A stretch of 6,797 nucleotides of DNA. Origin: Synergistaceae bacterium UBA4088 (GTDB taxonomy: Bacteria; Synergistota; Synergistia; Synergistales; Thermovirgaceae). The notes beneath the pieces were generated by a model that was not told where the DNA came from, did not search any database, and saw only the letters and a list, made by a program, of their open reading frames with translations. Made by a program: the position numbers and the translations under genes. The DNA lies in the NCBI GenBank assembly GCA_002382605.1, contig DFYG01000099.1, positions 1,175 to 7,971 on the forward strand, read 5' to 3'. Every line of letters starts with the position of its first letter. Position 1 is the first letter of the stretch. This document shows, one piece after another, positions 1 through 5,985 of the stretch.

Positions 1-3000
1 TCAAGCATCTCTGCCACATGCCCCGTGTAGGGATCGTGCTGGCGCATGTATATCTCTCCAAGATAAAGGACCAGGGGGAACCTTTCAGAACAGGGAGAGG
101 AGATCGATGAGAAGATGGAGGCGGTCTCCTTTCCCCATTCAAGTATATTCCTAAGTGATGCTCCCTCTGTTTCGAACATTTTTCCCAGAAAAAGGAGCCT
201 CTTCTCCGAGGCTTCGTGAAAGAGATCCCTGTCGGACGCGTAAGGGCGGAATCTCAGCACCAGGTCGTCGTATAGATCGGCGGCGCGCAGGGAGTTGTAT
301 ATGTCGCGCAGGAATCCGGTCCTCGCAAGAGGTGACCATGGCAATCCCAGGGATTTTGCGTCCAGGTAGCCGTTCTTTGTGGTCGGGGAAAGGACCGGGA
401 CCTTCCCGAACCCGAGTTCGTCAAGAATAAGGCCCATGACCTCGGCGTATTTCCCGAATCTGCATGGCCCGCTGGTGGTGGGCAGAAAAACAAGATATTC
501 CGAGTTTACTCTCTCCCTCCCGATACGCTCAGCCTCCCGTTCAAGGTGCGAAATGATATCGCCGACAACTCCTTTGAGGGGGAAACACGTTTCGGTTGAG
601 ATAAGCCTGTCGGCGGTCTCACGTGCTCCGGGGGTTGCCGTAGGTGGGACTATGGCGTTTATGCCCCAGTATCTACCGGCCGCTGCCCCCATAATGCTTG
701 CGTTGCCCATGGAGGGTACAAGCCACTTCCTGTCGCTTGTTGCGCCAGGCTTTTGCCTGACGAAAGAGAAAGCGCTCATCGTTGTCTTCCCTGGACGCCA
801 ACTGGAAACTACACGCTGGAAGGCTTCGGCGCGGGTCACGAATGGGGCGTTGTTCGTCTGGGCATCCGTAAGGAGGTGGAGAAAAGGTTTTTCCTCCCTT
901 CTGAAAATGGCGTCCTCCATCATGAATTTGATCGAATCCGGACCACAGGCGAAGTTCATCTGTCTTATGGGAAACAGCCTTTCGTGGCGGGCGGTATATA
1001 TGGAAGCCTTGATTATCTCCGAACTGTGTTCCCAATATTCGTTTGGCACAAGATCGTCAATGGGGATCGATGAGTACAGGTGAGCAATAAATGTCTGGGG
1101 GATATAGAACATTCCACGGACGGATGAGAACATCCTGCCCGTATCAGAAGACGCAGCAGGGTCCAGCACCACGTAATCCCGGCCAAGCCCGACGTAACCC
1201 GGTTCTCCCTTTTCCTTTATCATTGCCATGAATCTGTCTCCAGTTGCGGCTATTTCCCTGATGAATGAGGCCTCCCGTGAATCCGCCCTGGCGAAGGCAT
1301 CAATAATGTCCGCGAGGGACCTTCTGTGACCGATCCGCGCAAGATCCTCTCTCAGGGCCCTGGCCATCTGCTTCCTGTCCCCCAGGTGCCAGACGGGCCG
1401 GATAACCCTGGTCTCTGAAAGCCCAAGATCGTCCGAGGGAAGAAATCCCTCTGCTTCAGTGTAGATGCAGAAAATGTGCGCCGGATCCGCGTTGCGTGTA
1501 CGGTCTATGAAACCCGGGATGAATATGTGATCGATCCTGCTGTCAGCGGCAAGAAGGGCCGTATGTCCCGCCGATATCTTCATTGCGACGCAGAAGTCTG
1601 TAGAGGAGTGCCGCAAACCAAGGCGGGAAACCCTTTCATCTGAGACAGGTGAGAGAACTGGCAGAAAGCCCAGTTCAGAAAAGAGTGCTCCCGACCACAC
1701 TGCACGGCTTCCGATGGTTGCGGAGCAGCGCCTGATGCCAACAATGGTTCTCCCGGCGGTTTCTGCTTCGAAAAGGTCATCGAAAAGCACCCCATCAAAA
1801 TGTTTCTCGACAAGAGAGTGGAAAACACGTACATAGTCCGGCCTGCTGGCATCAACCCCCTCGCTGTTGCCCAGGGGGCAGAAGCCTCCGGTAACTGTCT
1901 CCTCGCCGCCAATGGTAAAGATCTTCAGTTGGCAGTCCCTTTTCCCGCAGGATCTACCCTGGAAATGTTCCCTGCAGCTGATTGCAAAATGCGAGAAATC
2001 CCCCCCTGCAGAGTCCCACCCCCTGAAAGCGGAAGCCGTTTCCCTGCCTTCATCTCTTGCGGAGAGGATACTTTCCCTGATGAAGATAGCAGCTCCGAGT
2101 GCGCCCATAAGTTCCCTGTTCGGGTAAGCGTGAATGTCCTGCCTGGTTACGTCCGCCATTGCTGCCAGGAAAGCCTTCCCGAGGGCGGGTCCTCCCTGGC
2201 AGGAGCACTTATGGCGTACGTGCTTCGAACCACCTACGAATTTGTTGAAATAGCTCGAAGCGGTGGCGCGGACTATAGCAGCGGCTATCTCGGGCACAGT
2301 GTGGTTCTCGGCTATCAGTCTGTGTTCCTCCATCTCCATGAAGACGCCGCAGGTGGCGTCGATCAGGGGGACCCGTTCTGCGCGGAGGGCCTCCTCCTGG
2401 AGAGAATCCCTTACATCCAGCCCCAGTATCATGGCCATGTTATCCATCGTCTGGCCGGCACCGGCCTGGCAGGAGTAGTTCATCCTTGCCTCGTCCACCT
2501 CGTCAGTGGCACGCCCGCCCTCGCGCCTGAACGTGGTGAACTTCATATCCTGGCCGCCTATCTCGAATATCGTGTCGATCCCGGAATCCATAGACCTTAT
2601 GCCGATGGCATGGCATGTGATCTCGTCCACCGAAGTGTCAGGGATCATTTTCCCCTCTGCTTCAAGTATTTTGCGCATTGCCGGGCTTGACAGTACTCTT
2701 TCGAAAAGCCTGCGGGCCGATCCTGTCGTACAGATACCTGCGACATGGGGTTTCCCAGGAGATGAAGAGAGGCGGCTCATTATCTCTGCCAGCGCTCCCA
2801 GCGGGTTCCCGTGGGTTGAGACGTATTCGCCGCCAAGGGGTCTTCCCGTTTCGAGCGAAACAACAACAGCCTTGGTGGTGGTGGATCCTCCGTCGACACC
2901 TATTACAACCTCATTCGTGCCTGCCTGTATCTCCTCTGAGGGTGAATTAACGCGGGTGTGGATGAAAACCCTTTTCATGGAATCCGAGAGGGGAGGGGCG

Positions 3001-3917
3001 TATTGCCTTCTGGCGCGCGCGGCGGTTGCGACCTCTCCGATCCTGCCCATATCGATCGTCACCCTGTTTCCCCTCTCAATCGCAATGAGGGCCGCCCCGA
3101 CCGCACCGACATTCGCAAAATGCGCCGGGCGCTCCAGGTCCAGGGATGTCATTTCGCGTATATGACCAAGAAGGGGGTCGCACCCCGCAAGCCATCCGGT
3201 GAGAGAGGCTTTTGATCCGGGTTCCAGGTCCCTGTTGCCTATCACGTCATGGACGATGTTCGAGGCCACTGTCCGGAAAAGCCTGGCCATAATAAGGCCT
3301 CGGGTCATGCCCTCATTCTGGTCATGTATCAGGTCAGATTGAAGAACCACGCCGCACCTTGCGTTGTAGGCTCCGGCGTTTCTGTGCTCCAGTGCTTCCC
3401 TTTCAGCCACTCTGAGGCTGTCGGTGAATGACTCAGGGTCGTCCTTTTGGGGAGGGTAGAGCCGGCGGACCTGTTTTTCAAGCAGGGTCCCGGAACCGGC
3501 GCCGCACTTGCTGCTGGTGCTCCAGTCTAGAAGCACCGGCCGTTCCGGGCATCCTGAAACCATGAAGAAATAGGCGTCCTTGGCTCCCAGGTGAATGATA
3601 ACTCTGCTCAGGGGGCTTGTCCTGGCGGCACCCCGCAGTAGGCAGACACTGTCGTGTTCGCGTAGAATGCCTGGAAAAACCTCAGGGAAGTGGATCGAAC
3701 CTATTCCCGTGAACGCAGTCGACAGGATTGACCTTGCGGGGAAAGTGCTCGTTATCATATCCCAGAGCTTGACGAGAGCATCGACAGGTTTTCCGGAATG
3801 AAGGACAGGAGGGGGGGAGTAGGCAACAGAACTATCAGCTCTCACCACGGAACAGTGGAGTGCAGCCGATCCAATATCAAAGCCGGCGAAAAGATCATTT
3901 TCGATGGCCGCCACCAC
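1..3917 (-). CDS. Acyl-CoA dehydratase activase-related fusion protein (two BcrA/BadF-type modules + DUF2229-like + HgdB-like), C-terminus cut by window edge
   Basis: One open frame of 1305 full codons, read by reverse-complementing the strand. Family members use ATP to inject an electron into 2-hydroxyacyl-CoA dehydratases, or belong to related large proteins of unknown substrate; a cytosolic iron-sulfur protein is expected. Four modules are visible. Residues ~10-330 form a first ASKHA-type activator module (FDIGSA at 13-18; KCGAGSG with C138; RCGVV with C188). Residues ~337-640 form a second (GVDGGSTTTK with D342; FEIGGQD; NYSCQAGAG with C483; ATCGVF with C523). The C483/C523 spacing matches the [4Fe-4S] ligands known in HgdC. 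Residues ~725-860 resemble DUF2229 (SELGF, VLSP, C776). Residues ~985 to the edge resemble HgdB/COG3581 (CGPDS C991, ETCFP C1111, GPCRFG C1152, then GEIY). There is no ATG near the N-terminus; GTG at 3917 is the best start, with a second GTG directly after it. An in-frame TGA lies 12 codons upstream. Module 1 has degenerate nucleotide motifs. Family call is firm; substrate unknown. Confidence 0.92.
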   Translation of the reverse strand, partial: MVAAIENDLFAGFDIGSAALHCSVVRADSSVAYSPPPVLHSGKPVDALVKLWDMITSTFPARSILSTAFTGIGSIHFPEVFPGILREHDSVCLLRGAARTSPLSRVIIHLGAKDAYFFMVSGCPERPVLLDWSTSSKCGAGSGTLLEKQVRRLYPPQKDDPESFTDSLRVAEREALEHRNAGAYNARCGVVLQSDLIHDQNEGMTRGLIMARLFRTVASNIVHDVIGNRDLEPGSKASLTGWLAGCDPLLGHIREMTSLDLERPAHFANVGAVGAALIAIERGNRVTIDMGRIGEVATAARARRQYAPPLSDSMKRVFIHTRVNSPSEEIQAGTNEVVIGVDGGSTTTKAVVVSLETGRPLGGEYVSTHGNPLGALAEIMSRLSSSPGKPHVAGICTTGSARRLFERVLSSPAMRKILEAEGKMIPDTSVDEITCHAIGIRSMDSGIDTIFEIGGQDMKFTTFRREGGRATDEVDEARMNYSCQAGAGQTMDNMAMILGLDVRDSLQEEALRAERVPLIDATCGVFMEMEEHRLIAENHTVPEIAAAIVRATASSYFNKFVGGSKHVRHKCSCQGGPALGKAFLAAMADVTRQDIHAYPNRELMGALGAAIFIRESILSARDEGRETASAFRGWDSAGGDFSHFAISCREHFQGRSCGKRDCQLKIFTIGGEETVTGGFCPLGNSEGVDASRPDYVRVFHSLVEKHFDGVLFDDLFEAETAGRTIVGIRRCSATIGSRAVWSGALFSELGFLPVLSPVSDERVSRLGLRHSSTDFCVAMKISAGHTALLAADSRIDHIFIPGFIDRTRNADPAHIFCIYTEAEGFLPSDDLGLSETRVIRPVWHLGDRKQMARALREDLARIGHRRSLADIIDAFARADSREASFIREIAATGDRFMAMIKEKGEPGYVGLGRDYVVLDPAASSDTGRMFSSVRGMFYIPQTFIAHLYSSIPIDDLVPNEYWEHSSEIIKASIYTARHERLFPIRQMNFACGPDSIKFMMEDAIFRREEKPFLHLLTDAQTNNAPFVTRAEAFQRVVSSWRPGKTTMSAFSFVRQKPGATSDRKWLVPSMGNASIMGAAAGRYWGINAIVPPTATPGARETADRLISTETCFPLKGVVGDIISHLEREAERIGRERVNSEYLVFLPTTSGPCRFGKYAEVMGLILDELGFGKVPVLSPTTKNGYLDAKSLGLPWSPLARTGFLRDIYNSLRAADLYDDLVLRFRPYASDRDLFHEASEKRLLFLGKMFETEGASLRNILEWGKETASIFSSISSPCSERFPLVLYLGEIYMRQHDPYTGHVAEML

Positions 3918-3920
3918 CTT

Positions 3921-3939
3921 CAGGGGAATATGTCCCCTG
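3921..3939. promoter_or_regulatory. Perfect 7-bp inverted repeat at the activase translation start
   Basis: CAGGGGA, a 5-base spacer ATATG, then TCCCCTG. In the minus-strand transcript this folds as a GC-rich hairpin that ends three bases before the likely GTG start at 3917. Its 5' arm contains AGGGG, the only good Shine-Dalgarno-like run upstream of the gene. It could be an RNA element that hides the ribosome site, or a DNA operator for a dimeric regulator. The symmetry is seen directly; the function is inferred. Confidence 0.5.
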
Positions 3940-3968
3940 ACGCAGATTGAGCCTCACTACATAAAGTG

Positions 3969-3974
3969 ATTATA
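3969..3974 (-). promoter_or_regulatory. Putative -10 box for the activase gene
   Basis: ATTATA on the plus strand reads as a perfect TATAAT on the minus strand, about 51 bases before the GTG start. This would give a leader of roughly 45 bases that includes the inverted repeat. No convincing -35 hexamer sits 16-18 bases further upstream, so an activator may be needed or the match may be chance. On the opposite side, the AT-rich run at 4012-4024 could serve as a -10 region for pepA, but I see no matching -35 there either. Confidence 0.4.
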
Positions 3975-4055
3975 CAACGCAGTGCAAGGTGTGGATCACC
4001 CTCCGTAAAGGAATAATATGATATCCTGAGCCGGTCAGTTAAATAAAATGCTTTC

Positions 4056-4060
4056 GGAGG
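4056..4060 (+). promoter_or_regulatory. Shine-Dalgarno site that decides the pepA start
   Basis: GGAGG lies 11 bases before ATG 4072. The upstream in-frame ATG at 4048 has no ribosome site before it, only an AT-rich run. The GGAGG falls inside the reading frame of the longer form, which supports the shorter start. The spacing is somewhat long. Confidence 0.6.
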
Positions 4061-4071
4061 TGCATTCAGAC

Positions 4072-5541
4072 ATGCAGGTGAAAAACACAGATATTTCTCC
4101 GTCCCGGTGGACAGGTGATGCGATAGTTCTCTTCCTTTTCGAGGGAGATCTGGAACCATTAAAAGTGCTTGGGGACGACATATCGCCGGTGGTGCTTGAG
4201 ATGGCGATGCGAGTCGTTTTTTCCGCAAAAGCCGACACGTTCCTGGCGCTCAATGCCCCTGGCGAGAGAGTGCGCAGCGTGTACCTGGCAGGTCTTGGGA
4301 AGAAAGAAAAGGTTTCGCTCGACAGCTGGCGCAGGGCCATGGCCGTTGCCGTGAAACAGGCTGGCAAGGACAGATGCCGGAAGATGCTTGCAGTCCCGGG
4401 TGAGGCGGCAGAACCGGCGGTGTCGACCACGCTCGCGGAGGGAGCTCTTCTTGGGGAGTACCGCTTCGAAAAATACAAAAGCAAGGACGACCCATCTGAA
4501 GTTCCCACGTTGCTGGAAGAACTTCACATCCAGGGAGGCCAAAAAGAGGCCATAGAAAAGGGTCTGGTGATAGCCCGTGCGCAGAACTACGCCAGGGATC
4601 TCGCCAACGAACCTGGAAACGTCATAAATCCCGTCACCCTGGCTGAACAGGCCCGAAGGATGGCGGAAGAAACAGGGATCGAGTGCAACATTCTTGACGA
4701 AAAGAAAATGGAAGATATGGGTCTGAACGGTATTCTCAGCGTCGGTGGAGGTTCCCACACCCCCCCGAGATTCATCCACATGATCTACAGGCCCGACGGC
4801 ACTTCGTCCGGACGTGTGGCCTTCGTTGGCAAGGGGCTCACCTTCGACAGCGGCGGCCTCAACACAAAACCGGGTGACTACATGAGGAACATGAAGGGCG
4901 ACAAGACCGGTGCCTGCAACGCGATCGCCATCATGAAGGCCGTTTCGGAGATCAAGCCCGGTTTCGAGGTGCATGCCTTTGTGGGGGCTGTCGAGAACAT
5001 GCCGGGGGGTGGAGCCTACAGGCCCGACGACGTCATCAGGATGTTCAGCGGCAAGACCGTGGAAGTCGACAACACAGATGCCGAGGGACGGATCGTCCTG
5101 GGGGATGTTCTTGCCTACGCCTCAAAACAGGAGCCGTCCGTCATAGTGGATATGGCGACGCTCACAGGAGCCTGTGTGGTGGCGCTTGGTCCATACACTG
5201 CCGGGATCTTTACGAACGAAGCGGAACTTGCATCATCTTTCATGGAAGTCTCCCGCAGCACGGGCGAACGCCTGTGGGAACTGCCAATGGACGACGAACG
5301 CCTTAAGAAGAAGATCCGCTCCGAGATAGCGGACGTGGTCAACTCCGGCGGCAGGTACGGCGGTGCCATAACGGCGGCCATGTTCCTGAGGGAGTTCGTC
5401 GGAGAGGGGATCAGATGGCTTCACATGGACATAGCGGGAGTCGACACATCCGACGAGGACTACGGCTACTACCGCAAAGGGGCCACCGGCTTCGGCGTCC
5501 GCACCTGTCTTGCATGGCTAAGTAAATACGAAAGCCGTTAA
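4072..5541 (+). CDS. pepA: Leucyl aminopeptidase (cytosol aminopeptidase, peptidase family M17)
   Basis: Two-metal exopeptidase that releases N-terminal amino acids from peptides in the cytosol; family members usually form hexamers. With the ATG 4072 start it has 489 residues, close to the roughly 500 usual for bacterial PepA. Residues ~1-150 are the variable N-terminal domain and ~160-485 the catalytic domain. NEPGN is at 179-183. VGKGLTFDSGG carries K254 and D259; NTKP carries K266; MKGDK carries D277; NTDAEGR carries D336, E338 and R340; DMATLTGA is at 360-367. These residues align with E. coli PepA K270, D275, K282, D293, D352, E354 and R356 with a constant offset of 16, so no active-site residue is missing. 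The second metal-site aspartate sits in a KGDK context where many family members have a KYD-type context. Transcribed away from the activase gene. The stop codon lies inside the heptamer repeat array, and no classic terminator hairpin follows. An extension to ATG 4048 (497 residues) is less likely. Confidence 0.96.
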   Translation: MQVKNTDISPSRWTGDAIVLFLFEGDLEPLKVLGDDISPVVLEMAMRVVFSAKADTFLALNAPGERVRSVYLAGLGKKEKVSLDSWRRAMAVAVKQAGKDRCRKMLAVPGEAAEPAVSTTLAEGALLGEYRFEKYKSKDDPSEVPTLLEELHIQGGQKEAIEKGLVIARAQNYARDLANEPGNVINPVTLAEQARRMAEETGIECNILDEKKMEDMGLNGILSVGGGSHTPPRFIHMIYRPDGTSSGRVAFVGKGLTFDSGGLNTKPGDYMRNMKGDKTGACNAIAIMKAVSEIKPGFEVHAFVGAVENMPGGGAYRPDDVIRMFSGKTVEVDNTDAEGRIVLGDVLAYASKQEPSVIVDMATLTGACVVALGPYTAGIFTNEAELASSFMEVSRSTGERLWELPMDDERLKKKIRSEIADVVNSGGRYGGAITAAMFLREFVGEGIRWLHMDIAGVDTSDEDYGYYRKGATGFGVRTCLAWLSKYESR

Positions 5542-5588
5542 TCGTAAATCGTAAATCGTAAATCGTGAACCGTGAACCGTGAATCGTG
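5536..5588. repeat. Heptamer tandem repeat array (CGTRAAY), about 7.5 copies
   Basis: Units in order are CGTTAAT, CGTAAAT three times, CGTGAAC twice, CGTGAAT and a partial CGTG. The first unit contains the TAA stop of pepA. Variants are grouped rather than mixed, as expected if the array grew by duplication of neighbouring units. On the minus strand it reads as runs of the ATTTACG/ATTCACG kind and gives spurious repetitive peptides. It ends exactly where the insertion sequence seems to begin. The units are too short and have no spacers, so this is not a CRISPR array. Confidence 0.9.
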
Positions 5589-5606
5589 TGGATTGACTCC
5601 AAATAG

Positions 5607-5633
5607 TGGACACCGGAAAGAGTGAAATATAAT
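5607..5633 (+). promoter_or_regulatory. Putative IS transposase promoter
   Basis: A perfect TATAAT at 5628-5633 is preceded by TGGACA at 5607-5612 (one mismatch to TTGACA) with a 15-base spacer, slightly short. The -35-like hexamer lies within the putative left terminal repeat, a common arrangement in IS3 elements. A TTGACT at 5593-5598 is too far upstream (29 bases) to pair with this -10. The transcript would begin around 5640, just before the ribosome site. Confidence 0.5.
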
Positions 5634-5642
5634 CTCTGATGT

Positions 5643-5648
5643 GGAGGT
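5643..5648 (+). promoter_or_regulatory. Ribosome binding site of orfA
   Basis: GGAGGT lies seven bases before ATG 5656, an ideal distance. This fixes the orfA start at 5656 rather than at the in-frame GTG 5641, which has no site of its own. Confidence 0.75.
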
Positions 5649-5655
5649 GTCCAGG

Positions 5656-5985
5656 ATGGGGAAGAAGGCAAGCAGTACGAGGTACACGAGGGAATTCAAG
5701 CTTGAGACGGTGAAGATGTTCGAAGGCTCTGGCATGACGGTGAAAGAACTGTCGGAGAGGACAGGAATACCGATGTACCTTTGTTACAGGTGGATTGGGG
5801 AATACCGCGACAACCCCGGGGGTGCCTTTCCCGGAACAGGCAAGAGGGTCAGAGGCACCCCGGAACAGGAAGAGATCTACCGGCTACGCAAGCAATTGGA
5901 AGAAATCACCGAGGAACGTGACATCCTAAAAAAACTACACGCCATCTTCTCAAGGGAACTGCAGCAGCAGAGCGGTTCCGAATGA
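5656..5985 (+). CDS. IS3-family transposase OrfA (helix-turn-helix DNA-binding subunit)
   Basis: 109 residues, usual size for IS3 OrfA. Residues ~10-50 are a Tnp_1-type helix-turn-helix ([13 protein letters not shown], then [13 protein letters not shown], then YRWIGEY) that would bind the terminal repeats. Residues ~71-102 form a leucine-zipper-like coiled coil ([19 protein letters not shown]), the part that mediates multimerisation in this family. Made alone, OrfA usually represses or tunes transposition; joined to OrfB by frameshifting it forms the active transposase. Its stop codon overlaps the orfB start as ATGA. The lysine codons AAA AAA at 5929-5934 are part of the slippery site. Confidence 0.92.
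   Translation: MGKKASSTRYTREFKLETVKMFEGSGMTVKELSERTGIPMYLCYRWIGEYRDNPGGAFPGTGKRVRGTPEQEEIYRLRKQLEEITEERDILKKLHAIFSRELQQQSGSE
5928..5934 (+). other. Programmed -1 frameshift site (A AAA AAA)
   Basis: Seven A residues are positioned as A_AAA_AAA relative to the orfA frame (the LKK codons at 5926-5934). After slipping back one base the frame reads on without a stop into orfB: 18 codons separate 5928 from the orfB ATG at 5982. The resulting OrfAB fusion would have 93 OrfA residues followed by the orfB frame, at least 381 residues in the window. This is the known expression strategy of IS3 elements. The site and open frame are seen; use of the site is inferred. Confidence 0.85.
5955..5979 (+). 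promoter_or_regulatory. Stem-loop downstream of the frameshift site and before orfB
   Basis: GGAACTGC (5955-5962) pairs with GCGGTTCC (5972-5979) in 8 base pairs including one G-U, with a nine-base loop. It starts 20 bases after the slippery heptamer and ends two bases before the orfB ATG. It may stimulate frameshifting, although the distance is longer than the textbook 5-9 bases, or it may restrain independent starts at orfB. The pairing is seen; the role is inferred. Confidence 0.5.

Noticed and set aside
1800..2690. Plus-strand open frame of 296 codons, and similar ones at 379-1083 and 2506-3165
   Set aside because: They are antisense to the continuous activase reading frame, whose motifs are recognisable throughout. 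The products have no family features and lack proper ribosome sites.
3988..4000. GGTG-TGGAT-CACC imperfect palindrome as an operator
   Set aside because: Four-base arms are too short to separate from chance without comparison to relatives, so it is mentioned only as context.
4048..4071. Eight-residue N-terminal extension of PepA from ATG 4048
   Set aside because: No ribosome site precedes it, while GGAGG at 4056-4060 precedes ATG 4072, and the family-like N-terminus (MQVKNTD...GDAIV) begins there.
4159..4974. Minus-strand open frame of 271 codons opposite pepA
   Set aside because: It is a shadow of the M17 peptidase frame, which has a full set of catalytic residues; the antisense product shows no recognisable domain.
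5536..5588. Heptamer array as a CRISPR or an origin-type iteron set
   Set aside because: Units are only seven bases with no spacers. There is no replication initiator, DnaA-box cluster or cas gene nearby.
5411..5735. Minus-strand frames with repetitive peptides of the RFTIYDLRFT type
   Set aside because: The peptide repeats come from translating the heptamer DNA array and are not a protein repeat.
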